Assembly (NCBI RefSeq): GCF_963678635.1
Contig: NC_087065.1
Location: forward strand, 67,365,374 to 67,429,373
Source: Symsagittifera roscoffensis
Lineage: Eukaryota; Xenacoelomorpha; Acoela; Convolutidae
Length of the DNA: 64,000 nucleotides
Reading direction: 5' to 3'
A program made the position numbers and the translations under genes. The notes under the pieces were generated by a model, which saw only the letters and a program-made list of their open reading frames with translations, was not told the DNA's origin and did not search any database. Positions within the stretch are counted from its first letter, which is position 1, and the number at the start of each line of letters is the position of its first letter. Shown here piece after piece: positions 53,225 to 64,000 of the stretch.

Positions 53225-56146
53225 ATGAAAATGAGTCTAGACAAGTCAAGAATACATAAACGAGGTAATAGCTCTAGGACATTCATACCTGAAAAGCAAA
53301 GAAAAGCAATGACCAACCCTTTTGCGGAACGGATCAAACGAACCCGGACCATCAAAGGGGAGACGGTTTTAGGCAGAATGGTTGAAACTAGGAGTCAGAC
53401 GTCCTCAGAAGAGCAAAAAGCTCTGCTAGAAGTGGAGGTCCATCCAGACTAGGCCATGAAGGAGAGCCAGGAAATACATGGACCGGAGGGGAGACACAGA
53501 ACGCTGGCGAGTGAATCTACTCCGTAGAAAAAGGCCAAGATTTTGCCACTTCCACCGCGACACTAGACCGAGAGGAGATGTCGGAACTGTCCGACATCTC
53601 TACTGAAATTGTGGCAACTAGAAAATCTCCCACAGATAACACCATGATGGCAGGCGTGACGGAGAAACAGACAGCGTCCTCATCGTTCTCAGAAAGAATG
53701 AAAAATACTTTCGGAAACATCTTTCCATTCACCATGGGAGTGGGTACAGGAAACGAAGGTGAATCCCAGGAGGAAGAAGAGGACGATGAGGAGCAAGTGG
53801 ACTTTGGATCTCAAGTCAGCCTCAATAGTTCGACCCAGGAGAAGGCATACACCGAGAGAGAGACTGGAACCATGGACAAATTTGGTGTGGTGAGAACGAT
53901 AAGCAAAGACACAAACACATCAGACCAGTCAAGAGACTTTGTGAGTATGACAAATTCGGAGACGCCAACTGGGGAGAATAGAAACATAGGGCTAGGCAAC
54001 GCATCGGCGGATCCAGAGGTGGATAATGAAAACACGTCGAGGCAGAGAATCAAAGCCCGACTCTCGACCAGCACCTGGGATTGACAGGGTGACACCGCCA
54101 CTAGTGACGCCACTAGTAGATAACGGGGCATCATTAGAAGAAGCCTTGAACAACATAGTGGGCAGTATAGGAGAACAAAATGAACATATGTCCATAAGAA
54201 TGAGTGAACTAGAAGGAGCAGTCCACGTTGAAAGAGAAAGTCTGCGGGATGAAATAAACCGCAATAAACAAGAAGTTGATAGGAGCGAGCAACGCTTGAA
54301 GGAAAGAACGGACAAGCACATAGCGCAGAACTTGTCGCTAATGATAAGAGAAGCGGAACAGAGAGAGTTACGCTTAAGAGACGACATGGAGAAGTTAAGA
54401 ATTCAGCAAGAGCAGTCTCTTGGGACTCTTGACACAAAGATAGGTGCGATGATGGAGAGGCGAACTCAGGCTATCATGGATAGGTTGGACGGGCTACTAG
54501 GCAGCAAGAGTGGAGCAAAAGAAAGGAAACCGAACTCGGGAGGTCCCAGCAGGGAGTTGAATGAGAACTTCAATGACCATCAAAGGAGGAGGAAATATGG
54601 ATCCACTAGAGGTAGGGGCAGTTCATCAGGCTATGCCACAAGAGATAATAGAAAATGGGGCCCAAACAGTAGACCAAGTTCAACTGGGAACAGACAGACC
54701 TCAAATGAACATCCGACGCAAGGCACACATGCGACTGGGAGAGGTGATTCCGGTAACAGGAGACATGCGAACCCAGCTAGGAGTCATGTGGGCCAAGGGG
54801 GAAACAGTCTCGGCGATTCGGATTGCAAGGATGCACCGAATACAGAGCCCTTAACAAGGTGCGATGATACTCAGGCGGGGCACTCAAGAGATGCTACGGC
54901 AATGACCACAGCCTTTGAACCCCTGAACAGGTCTTTGGAGACATTCCTGACGAGATTATCCAGAACTAACAAACGCAGTGAAAAGTCTAGAAGAGTCTTT
55001 AAGAAACCAAGACGCTATAAAGACAAATCTGACGGCTGTATTGAGACCTGGATAGAGGCGATGAAACTGCTCTTTGAGGAAGAAGACCTGTCAGAAAGGC
55101 AAGAGTGCAGTGCGCTCACCAGTAACTTGGAAGGGACAGCCCTAAACTGTGTGATGGCCAAAAAGCATTATCAGCGGGATACTGCTGAGAAAATCTTCGA
55201 AATCCTGTTGAATCGTTTTGGCTCAGGGGTGCAGGGACACCAAGCAATGATGCGCTTCGAGAAAAGGAGGCAACGAGAAGATGAGACGATAGACAAGTTT
55301 CTAGACGACTTGGAGATGCTTAGAAGGCGTAGCCAACCGGACGAGTCGAACAGGAGGATGAACCTGGCGGTAGCCTCCAAATTCATCGATGGTGTGAAGA
55401 ATGATGAACTTCGAACAATGCTAGCATTGCATTACACACCACTATCAACCAATGCGCCAACACCAGAGGAGTTGAGGCTCAAGTCAAAAGAGTATCTTTT
55501 GTTGAAACCTCCTTCGAGATCTGGATATTATAAGAACAATTACGGCAATTTTAACAACGGACCCGCTAACCAAGAGAACAACTGGTACAAACCGAGGGAT
55601 GATATGGACAAGAGACGCTCTTGTGCCAATTGCAATTCGACGGACCATCATGTGTCAGCATGCCCAACTTACAAACAGTGCATGAAAACAGTAGGCTTTA
55701 GCTTCGAGGACGATGATGCGTCAGAAGTTGACCATGAGGATTTCATGAGAGGAGTAATTGAGAAATTCTGCCCGAGGTGTTTCTTTTGTAACTTGGAAGG
55801 TAATTTTAAATCAGATTGTCCGCAATTCTGGGATGCTGTAGCAGACATCAAGCGTCCAAGGTATGAGGAAGCTTTATCAGGAGTGAAAGCCAGCAAGGCT
55901 CGCCTATTGAGCGAAGCGGAGGCGCGCAGAAAAGACAAACCGCAAGAGCTGGCGGCGAAGAAAATGCAAGCGTCATCGAACAGAGAATCTAACGTGGATC
56001 CCCTACCTTGTTGTAAACAGAGGGTAGAAGAGCAGAAGTGTGTGAGGTCTGCTTCCAACAGCGTCAGAATAGCTAATGATGTGTTGCAAGACACAGAAAC
56101 AGAAAGTGCAGAGTCAATGTCGCAGGAGGAGGAGATGGAGCATTGA
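53225..56146 (+). pseudogene. Gag (copy B): N-terminal region, capsid-like domain, zinc knuckle
   Basis: Three open pieces: 53,225-53,452, 53,578-54,084 and 54,026-56,146 (706 codons), split by a stop with a short gap and by a frameshift at about 54,026-54,085. The last piece has a coiled-coil-like stretch (residues about 50-140), an Arg/Gly/Ser-rich segment, a retrotransposon-gag-type helical region (about 290-450; ETWIEAMKLLFEEEDL, FEKRRQREDETIDKFLDDLE), one perfect CX2CX4HX4C knuckle starting at Cys533 (CANCNSTDHHVSAC), and a second one starting at Cys585 whose His is Asn (CFFCNLEGNFKSDC). Gag assembles the particle and binds RNA. Unusually long for a gypsy gag. Confidence 0.82.
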
Positions 56147-56239
56147 CAAATGGCCAAAAACAAGATGCAAAAATAAAGAAAATTAGAAAAATTTTGAAGT
56201 TTTAGAACTTCTAACGACGAAAAAAGAAGAAACAAAGAA

Positions 56240-57409
56240 GTGACAAAAGAGAAGAAATTAAAAGTGAAACTCGAACTGGAAAACGAAAAACTACAGGAGA
56301 AATTGACTACCTTCGAGGCAACAGAAGTCAAAGAGACGAAGGCACCAAGTATTTTGAGCATGAAACTTAATGTGATCTCCGGGCAGACGTTCGGTATAGT
56401 GCCGCAGGGAAGTAAAATACAATCGATAATCTCGCTAGCGGGACACCAGGTAATCAGAAGCCTGAGTGAACCATCAGAAATCAGTTTGATGCATTTGGAT
56501 ACATATGCAGAATATCTGAGACGGGTGGAGCCACGCACTGAGTCAAGAGCTGTGCGAGCGCTACTAATAACGGGTGGCCCTCGAATAAAGAAACTTCACA
56601 GGCGTTACGTGGAAGTCTATGAACAGTATCAAGTGATGCTGAACGTGAACGGAATCAGTATCTACACTAGGACCTACGTGACAACAGACAGTGACCAAAT
56701 AGGTCAAATCTATTTGGGTGAAGAAGAGCTTAAAGTCCGTAGGATAGGTCATGACGCCATGATGGAGCAAGACGCGGTTCACATTGGACACGAAGCAGAA
56801 GTGATAGTGAGCGTGATGCCGATAAAAACTTGGGAAAGAATGGGCTTCACGAGGGAAGACCTAATTCCGACGAATCTCCGACTAGCGGCAGCCAATCGAG
56901 GAGCAGCAAGAACACCAGTAACGGTCCTCCACCTGGGAGGACGGGATCTTTGGATGAGCTTCCTGGTGATAGAGAAGTTGGACAACGCCAACCAATTCAT
57001 CTTGGGCAGAGATTTTGTCTGGAAGTTTGACGTGATGATCGACTTGAACAAGGGTCTAATAAGGATTAGGAACCCGGATTGGAAGAATGTTAAGAAACCA
57101 ATTTATAGAATAATAACAGACAAAAACAAGGTACCAATTTTTTTAAACAGAAAAGTAAAACTACAGCCGGGACAAGCAAAAGTAGCAATTTTTAGAATGA
57201 GAATTTTAAATTCGTTAAGTGATAGAAAACAGGTTTGTTTCGTACCGAATCCAAATAGTCAAAGCTCAGTGATTTTAGGCCGGAGCTTCTCGGTAACGCA
57301 AAACGGACTGTGTGTCAGTGTGTTTTTGAACACACTGGACACCACGGTTTCAATCCAGCGTGGAAAGAAGCTTGGTTACGCTTTGCCGATGAAGAGACAC
57401 AAAACTTGA
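56240..57409 (+). pseudogene. Protease region of pol (copy B), active site deleted
   Basis: Open for about 389 codons. Homologous to copy A 25-1,250, with LGRDFVWKFDVMIDLN intact near the end of the retropepsin-like part. The segment around the catalytic triad is missing: EAEVIVSVMP takes the place of about 17 further residues seen in copy A. The frame is otherwise unbroken, so this is an in-frame deletion that would abolish protease activity. The first ATG (56,361) lies inside; upstream the frame opens at GTG 56,240. Confidence 0.8.
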
Positions 57410-59163
57410 AGAAGTATAGTGTGAAAAACTGTCCTTATCATGCCAGTAAAGATAAAATTTTAAAAAGAAATAATGAATTAAAATCTATTCATAAATTGTT
57501 TTCAATGAAGTCCGACACGGACGACGGCTTATCGAGCTGCTCGAATTTTCCGGAACGCCCCTCGTCGTATCAATTAGAGTCTGACAAAACGGTTTTGCCA
57601 GAGATAGAAGACTTAAAAGGGAAAATAGGCGAGGAAGATTTCGAGCTACTACGGGATGTTTTAAATCGGAACGCGGATTTATTTTCAAGACATGAGGCGG
57701 ATATCGGTTGCTGTAATTTCGTCGAACACGAAATCGAAGTTGAGGAAGGCGCCATTCCCCATAGGGAAGGCGCAAGGCGAATGACGCCTCATAAATTGGA
57801 AGTGTGCCGAGCGGAAATGGAAATGTTGCTCGAATACGACTTGATAGAACCCTCGAAATCACCATGGGCTTGCGTGGTAGAAATGGCGAAAAAAAAGGGG
57901 CAGCTTAGGTTTTGTTGCGACTTTCGCTAATTGAACGCGGTAACGATAAAAGATGCGTACCCAATACCGCGAATAGACGAGAGCCTCTCTAATCTAGGTG
58001 ATGCCAAGTTCTTCACCACATTGGACTTGGGTTCTGCCTTCTGGCAGGTCCCTCTGCGGAAGAAGGATAGAGAAAAGACCGGATTTGCGTGTGAGGTGGG
58101 GTTGTACCAGTGGAAGAGGATGCCCTTCGGCTCGTGCAACGCGACGGCCACTTTTCAAAGACTGATGGCTCAGGCTTTGACCAGAGTGACAAAGAAGTAC
58201 TGGAATCTTGTGATGTGTTACCTGGATGACGTAGTCATAGCAACACCGACATTGGAAGATCACATTGATCGGCTCGATGAGGTCTTTGGATGCATTAAAA
58301 GAGCAGGCTTGAAATGCAAACCATCGAAATGTGAAATCCTTAGGGATTCAATCAAGTACCTGCGAAGAATGTTGGACATGCATGGAGTAAGGCCGGACCA
58401 GGAAGCAGTAGAAGCTGTGTTGACATAGAAGGCTTCCAGAACGGACAAACAGCTCCTGAGTTTCCAAGGGTTTGCCAACTGATATGCAGACAAGGCGTAT
58501 CCGATGCAGAAGCTGATGCGCAACAAAAGGAAAAAGTTCGAATGGAACGATGAAGCACAAGTTGCCTTAGAGAACATAAAGCGGGAACTGTGCGCAGCGC
58601 CAGTGCTAGGCGTGCCTACAGAAAAGGGCATGTCTGTTCTTGACACAGATGCATCGGCAGTAGCCATCTCAGGAATAATGCATCAGGAGCAAGAATGGAA
58701 TGGAAGAACGGTTCTCCGTCCCCTTGCATATGGCAGCAAGGTCTTGAGTGACACTGAGATGAAATATGGTGCACCAAAAGCAGAAATGTTTGCAGTAGTC
58801 AGTTTCGTAGATAAGTACCGCGCATACTTGGGGAGCGTTCCTTTTACATTACGCGTAGACAACAGAGCGTTATGCTGATTAAAGACATACTCGATGCACC
58901 AGAGTTATATGGGAAGGTGGATAGTAAGATTAGATGGCTACCACATGATAATCGAGCATACGATGCGTGATAAACACCAGAACGCTGACAACCTCAGCAA
59001 GAAAACCGAATTCTATGAAAGACTGGAACAGAAGCAAGCCAATCAGGCAGAAATAAAGGAAGGATTCTCGTTTCTGGACAAAGAAACCTGTGAAGCACTT
59101 CTCTTGACAAGATGGTTGGACAAGTCTGGAAATCCAATTCCAGGACATCTGAGTTACTTGTAG
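57310..59163 (+). pseudogene. RT and RNase H (copy B)
   Basis: One frame with few lesions: a TAA just after FCCDFR (57,928-57,930), a TAG near 58,426, a short deletion that removes part of the ANYYREF signature and creates a TGA near 58,481, and a TGA at 58,876-58,878. Palm motifs: DAYPIPRIDESLSNL, FTTLDLGSAFWQV, MPFGSCNATATFQRL and the catalytic YLDD at 58,219-58,230. RNase H: LDTDASAVAI, KAEMFAVV, LRVDNRALC and HQNADNLSKK. Stops aside, the catalytic residues of both activities are present. Confidence 0.88.
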
Positions 59164-60194
59164 AGAAAGCAGCTGAGATAAAGATCCTATTCAAGACGGA
59201 CCCGGTGCCCTTGGACCTGTTGCTGCTCTCAAACTTGGTCCAGCAGGAACTCTCTAGCACGAACATTAACAGCCTCTCAATATTGGATAAAAAAGTGCAG
59301 GTCACACCGCAAGTGATGCGGATGCTGGTTGGATTGTTAGAGAGAGAAGTGACCAGAGATGACCCCGAGTGGGCAGCAGCAGTGGCATCACTGACAGTCA
59401 GGGAGAACGTGAAGATCATGCCGTCCAGACGACAACACAAAGAGAACGAGAGGGATTGTAGGGAAATAGTTCAGCAACTAGTATCCTCAATACCACACGA
59501 GGTTTTAGCAAGTACTTCATACGGTCGGAAAGAACAGAGGAACGATACGCGAAAGAAAACCGTTACCTTTGAGGACCAGGATAGAGATAGCGAGAAGAAT
59601 GAACGAAAACTGGTGCAAGATTGTTTGTCCGGGGAGACAAACGGTGAAAAAAGCCGGCGAGTTCAAGATCAACACCCGGGACAAGGAAAATTGTCCGGGG
59701 AGTCTGAGATAGATGAAAAAATTCCTGGCGAGAAACAGGACCTGGGGACCAAAGTTTTGTCCGGGAAGTTCAGATGGATGCGAAGAAGGCACAGACCTGA
59801 TCTGGACGAGGGTGCAGACTGCATCTCAGACTCTTCAACAGATGACATTTCCCGAAACTCAGGAATTGACACCTACTCAGACAGGAACTCGAGCTCGGAA
59901 TCAGAACTGTCAGAACTAGCGATCCACACACTACTAGTGGAAACTCGTGCAAGGGATCTGGATAGAGAGGTGTACCAGGACCCTGACAAAGATCGCTACC
60001 TAATACCAAGCGAAAGAGTCTTTGACAACGCAGCGGAGGATTTGGAAACAATAGCGGTATCGAAACGTTCGATAAGTCTGTTGCCACAAAAAGAGTCAGG
60101 ACTAATCTTCAGCCGTTCAAACAAGAAACACAGCCCTTGGCGAAGATTTGGTGCGTTAAGATGGAAGAAGACACGCACCAGCCCAATGAGCTGA
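59112..60194 (+). pseudogene. Pol linker between RNase H and integrase (copy B)
   Basis: Open for 360 codons but in a different frame from RNase H, so a shift lies near 59,110-59,160. Same unknown linker as in copy A, with three LSGE/LSGK motifs encoded by TTTGTCCGGGGAG-like DNA (59,624, 59,691, 59,756). Ends with SRSNKKHSPWRRFG, where another shift leads to integrase. No domain recognised. Confidence 0.7.
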
Positions 60195-61628
60195 ATTGTC
60201 AGATGAGGGTCATAAAAACGTACTTGAAGGCGAGATTCAGACTCTCGGATCTTCTAAGAGGGCAGAGAAATGACCGCATGACAAGCAACTTGAAAAGGTG
60301 GATCGAAAATGGTTCTCCGGACAAAGGAGACCTCGAGGAAGACAGTTACCGCATTCTGAGACAGTATTTTATGCAGAAAGAGGTAGGGTTATACTTGAAC
60401 AAGGACGGGATTGTGGCTTGCAAGAGAAGAGATGAGGACAAAGTCCTATACAAGTATAACGCTTTAGCATTGCCGCAACTCTATCAGACAGAACTCTTAT
60501 TCAGGTCGCATGATCAGATGGGCCATTAGGGGAACGACAAAGTGTATCAGAGAATCCTGAAGCGCTTTGAGTGGCCTGGAATGAAAAAGGCATGCGCGAA
60601 GTGGGTAACAGCATGTCTGTCATGCCAACAGGTCAAGGATCCAAGGAAATTGCGATTTCCCTTACAATCGATCGAGTCGTCTGAATTCAACGAGGTGGTG
60701 CAGATAGATATGCTTGACAGTCAGTGGTTATAAACAAGTCTTGGTCATGATAGATCACTTCACGAAGTATGCAGAGGCCCTGCCCTGCATAGCAGCCTCA
60801 GCAAAAGAGACATGCGACCACCTGATCAATACGTGGATAGCGAGACATGGTTGTCCGATGACGTTTCAATCGGATAACGGAACAGCTTTCGTAGGAGAGC
60901 TCACGAAAGAGCTTATGAGACGCTCACAGGTTGCTCAATCTCACTCCACGACATACCATTCCCAGACGAATGGCTTAGTGGAAAGGCAGAATAGAACGCT
61001 AGTGTCGATGCTGAGGGTATATTGTTCCAGGTACATGACCGATTGGGACAGATACCGTCCACAGGTGATGGGAGCCTATAATAGCACGCAACTCTCCACC
61101 ACCGGAGTTAGTCCACACATGATGCTGACTGGACACGAGAAGTCTTTACTCTTGACCTTTTTCTACCCAGAGTATGAGGGAAAGAAAACCTCTGCACAGG
61201 TCTACGTGAGGGATGTGATTAGACGTCAGCAAGAGTTGAACGACTTGTGTAGACGAAATACTCAGCAAGCACAGGAAAGACAGAGAAAGAAATTCGACAA
61301 GAAAACAGCTGGTGCAAAAGCTTACAAGGTGGGAGATTACGCATGGGTATTTCAGAACGTTATACCACCGAAAGGAACGAAAAAGCTCCTAAAAAAGTGG
61401 AGGGGACCCTTCATGATTACGGAAGTGCATCAGGAGGGACGCTTTTACAGACTGAGTACTGGCCGAGCCGCTCATTACGAGAACATTAAGCCACACAATC
61501 CATCGACAGAAGACTGGTGTATACCTGCAGACATGGAAGAAGGGGATTATCTAATGATGGATCCTGCTTGTGAGGTCAACGAGAAAGGCACCAGGGAGAT
61601 GAATGATGGAAACGAAATCATAGAGTAA
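60137..61628 (+). pseudogene. Integrase (copy B) with H2C2, DDE core and GPF module
   Basis: Zinc domain at 60,137-60,733, interrupted by a TAG at 60,527-60,529 right after QMGH. Frameshift at 60,714-60,733. DDE core and tail are open from 60,714 to 61,628 (304 codons): MIDHFTKYAEALP, FQSDNGTAFVGE, GLVERQNRTL, then KKWRGPFMITEVHQEG (GPY/F-type) and HYENIKPHNPSTEDWC. Nearly the same protein as copy A, with a cleaner C-terminal half. A TAG at 61,626-61,628 separates the acidic tail. Confidence 0.88.
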
Positions 61629-61649
61629 GGAACAAATGCACCACTGGAC

Positions 61650-62090
61650 TTGGATCCAAAAGAGGTAATCGAAGCAGATGATGAAACCTTACCCTACGCA
61701 GAGGAAGATTGGCAGGATCCCGAACAGATGGAGGTTCCCAAGAATTTGGAACCAGATCTTCCGTTCACGATGCAGACTCGTCAGAGTGACGGGACAGGAC
61801 CCAGAAAGAAATATAATCCTTACGGTGACGACTTTGTACTAGACAGGAGAGATCTGAAAAAGATAGTGGAAGAAGTGCTAGGTCTGGAAGGAATCACAGA
61901 GTCACAAGACATCAACATAGTAGATGACCACGACCAGGAATGGATCGAGGACCGGTCGAAACCCAAAGTAGAATTCGAATTCGACGACGAGCAACAGGAG
62001 TCCTACGAACAAGATCTCAAATATCTGCGAGTCTTGGAGTGGCTCAGACCCCAAAGAGACCAGTGTCACGATTCGAGATGTAGATCGTAA
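61650..62090 (+). pseudogene. Acidic pol tail (copy B)
   Basis: Same frame as the integrase, after its TAG at 61,626. Very acidic (ETLPYAEEDWQDPEQMEV; FEFDDEQQESYEQDLK), no known domain. Copy A keeps only the ends of this stretch. It may link integrase and macrodomain-like sequence or act after cleavage from pol. Confidence 0.55.
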
Positions 62091-62179
62091 AAGCATGAAA
62101 TACATGAAAATCGAACAAAATTATCCTTCCTGGGCTGCCCAGGAAGGGCAACTACTCATTCCGGCTTCCAACCTCGACT

Positions 62180-62845
62180 TGATAACCGGTATGCGATCGA
62201 CGCAGACGTCGATGGATATTTTTGTCCGGGGAGTGGGGGTAGGACTTACCCACACTGAAAACTTGATAATATAAGAATTAAGAATAACAAGAGAGACAGG
62301 AGACTTAGAAGCAGAAACAGGCAAAGAACCTAAGAAACCTGATATAGGGAGGGTGGTTGAGTCATATTTTAACTTACCAAACGAATATGCAAGTAGCATA
62401 ATATTAACAGATAGTGATTTCATACTCACAAATAGAACATTTGCGATAGCAATCACAGCAGACATGATTTTTAGAACAGCGTTAGCGGCAGATTTTAAGA
62501 GAGAATATAAAACATAGAATTCCTTTGGAAGCTAGACCAGGAATAGGGGGCGTAGCAGCCTTGCCTCCGGCGGCGTCACGGATACCGGGAAAATAACTAT
62601 GTTTCTTAGTGACACGGGCGACGGAGAAGCGGCACGTGGAACCGGAAAACCTAGTCTTGTCGTCGACGAGATTGAGAGACTTCCTCGTGGAAAGGGATGT
62701 GAAGGAGCTTTTGCTTCCAGTAGACGACCAGAACAGAGGACGACTGCATCCACGGGAGCTGTATGCACTGATACACGTAATCTTCTCTGATACTAACATA
62801 CGAGTATACTTACCTAAGAAATATTGTTTAAGTATAGGCTGAGTC
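62180..62845 (+). pseudogene. Macrodomain-like ORF (copy B), broken
   Basis: Homologue of 5,691-6,290. The N-terminal half (NEYASSIILTDSDFILTNRT, AIAITADMIF, TALAADFKREY) ends in a TAG near 62,516 with a frameshift. The C-terminal half is open at 62,609-62,842 (EPENLVLSSTRLRDFLVERD, YALIHVIFSDTNIRVYL). Here PVYDPNRG of copy A is PVDDQNRG, so again neither the TARG1 Asp nor the usual glycine loop is found. The same non-canonical site in both copies suggests an ancestral state rather than decay. Confidence 0.6.
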
Positions 62846-63144
62846 TAGGTTGCATGAAGGAAGGCGTCATTCCAAAGGTGTGTTGTGTGTGATATGTTTG
62901 CTATGTCATGTATTTGTTACGTTATTAAGATCCTGGGTAAGAAGGAGTTAGTCGAATTCCAAGATTTTAGAGACCGTTTGATTTTAATAAATTTTAGGAC
63001 CAAAATCTTTTTATCTGACTGTTTTAAATAAATTTTAACGAGAAGCTAAGGTGAAACGGACAAGTGTGATAATCGTGACTTCTTTTCTAGATCCTGATTG
63101 ATCATTTAATTACTTACTTGAGTCAAATCATTGAATCAAATCGA
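62846..63144. other. Spacer before accessory ORF (copy B)
   Basis: Counterpart of 6,291-6,703, with TGTGTTGTGTGTGATATG at 62,879, a stretch deleted relative to A, and the acceptor-like TTTTCTAG. No gene. Confidence 0.6.
63081..63090 (+). promoter_or_regulatory. Splice-acceptor-like site (copy B)
   Basis: TCTTTTCTAG followed by ATCCTGATTGATCATTTAAT, the same as copy A 6,605-6,634. It lies 55 bp before the ATG at 63,145. Confidence 0.45.
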
Positions 63145-63718
63145 ATGGAACCTGAAAAGAGAATGGATAACTTCAACTTAGATGAATTGATGGACCTGGA
63201 ACAGGCAAATGTAGGACCGATGGTAGATGCGATCTATCGTCGGCTAATGGATCGAGAATTCGCTCTGGAGGACCCAGAGGTTGTCATGTTCCTGACAGCC
63301 CTGATAAACATCTTGGGGCATGACAACCGTGGGGACCGCTCCACGGAAGTCCTATTGATGGCAGCATACGTAGAAAGGGGAGTACTAGACCGCCCGAACG
63401 TGAGAGTGATGAGGTGGAGAAATGGGGCTCTCTCAGGGAGCGACTTGGCGAACGAGCCTGGATTGGGAAGTTCTAGGACTTACCAACCAGGTGAGATGCC
63501 TTTGACCTCCAAGCCCAAGCTCGGGCTGAGGAGAATACATCAAAAGATGAACAGCGAGGCTGCCTCGTCTAGTTCACCACTGAGAATAGCTGTGCCACCA
63601 AAGAGGGCGATAGTAGAACAAGGGGTTCAAACGAACCAAACCGTAGAAGATCTGGTGGGATGAAGGATGAGCTGGAAAGGACCAGGAAGGAGCTGAATGA
63701 AGTAACTAAGACCATGCT
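63145..63718 (+). pseudogene. Accessory protein N-terminal part (copy B)
   Basis: First ATG at 63,145 (MEPEKRMDNFNLDELMDLEQ); copy A lacks this start. Shared body: YRRLMDREFALEDPEV, LINILGHDNRGDRSTEVLL, RWRNGALSGSDLANEPGLG. The frame ends at a TGA (63,661-63,663) because of a frameshift; the coiled-coil-like ELERTRKELNEVTKTML continues in another frame. Function unknown. In copy A the same protein goes on into the SGNH domain. Confidence 0.6.
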
Positions 63719-64000
63719 CATCGCGGAGGGTCGCTCTCTGTTTCATCCGATTCATGATAGAGCAAATTTCAGTGCCAGCATTGAATACCTGTGTCAAGAC
63801 GCTGAAAGAGGGTGATGAACGAGCGAATGCCTTACTCTTGTTAGCACTGCTGGATATGCATCAGAGCAAGCCGATGAGGGTGAACATGAAAGAACCCGAG
63901 GAGCTAGAACCCATGAAGAAAATAGACGAAATCAGGAGATTCTCGAAGAAAGAACTGAGGCTCACTAAGGAATCCATGGGAGCACTGCCGAAATCCAATG
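63719..64000 (+). pseudogene. Accessory protein fragment joined by internal deletion (copy B)
   Basis: From about 63,725 the sequence matches copy A 13,190-13,466 (the 553-codon ORF: STEYRGP region not yet reached; FIREQISVPAS equivalent present), directly behind the match to A 7,250. About 5.9 kb, including all SGNH and acidic blocks, are therefore missing. The window ends inside this piece. Confidence 0.7.

Larger units (their letters stand above)
49389..64000 (+). mobile_element. Giant Ty3/gypsy-type LTR retrotransposon, copy B (3' end outside window)
   Basis: 5' LTR, long leader, gag with a CCHC zinc knuckle, protease remnant, RT, RNase H, linker, integrase, acidic tail, macrodomain-like remnant and a shortened accessory region. 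Close to copy A throughout pol. It is inserted next to the SGNH end of copy E. The target-site duplication cannot be checked because the 3' end is not in the window. Lesions differ from those of copy A, so the two decayed independently. Confidence 0.88.

Overview
The window reads as repeat-dense nuclear DNA from a eukaryote, most likely an invertebrate animal. The basis is the content: Ty3/gypsy-class LTR retrotransposons and Penelope-like elements (PLEs), PLE hammerhead-like motifs, and no operons or ribosome binding sites. I cannot name the species. I see no host gene, rRNA or tRNA. Almost every base belongs to a decayed retroelement, so most coding entries are pseudogenes broken by stops and frameshifts.

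Layout. (1) 1-14,678, plus strand: copy A of a very large gypsy-type element, entering the window inside the protease. It holds protease, RT/RNase H, integrase, a macrodomain-like ORF, then about 8 kb of accessory coding sequence (SGNH-hydrolase-like protein, several unknown blocks, an intact 553-codon ORF) and the last 105 bp of an LTR. (2) 14,679-18,962: a PLE on the minus strand and another on the plus strand, back to back. (3) 18,963-24,655, minus: copy D, a diverged subfamily with only LTR and accessory sequence. (4) 24,661-28,152, plus: fragment C, with the 3' accessory region, a gag-tail chimera and a complete LTR. (5) 28,153-43,290: a tandem array of composite units made of PLE pieces, D/E-type LTR and the accessory 3' end. 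It includes two clean 2.5-kb units and a 1,435-bp tandem duplication. (6) 43,273-49,388, minus: copy E, the fullest accessory region of the second subfamily. (7) 49,389-64,000, plus: copy B, with 5' LTR, a 2.9-kb leader rich in TCCGGAGGGGTC motifs, gag, pol, macrodomain-like ORF and a deleted accessory region, running off the window.

Put together, the intact element would be about 24 kb: LTR (0.9 kb), leader (2.9 kb), gag (3 kb), pol (6 kb), macrodomain-like ORF, a spacer with a conserved splice-acceptor-like site, about 8.6 kb of accessory coding sequence, and LTR. This is an inference from overlapping fragments. Gag would form the particle and pol would process, copy and integrate the genome. 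The macrodomain and SGNH modules are unusual cargo of unknown role, and neither looks like an envelope protein.

The least expected content is the accessory module: a TARG1/ALC1-type macrodomain homologue, one or two SGNH-like domains, and a large conserved protein I cannot place. It is present in two diverged subfamilies and five copies.
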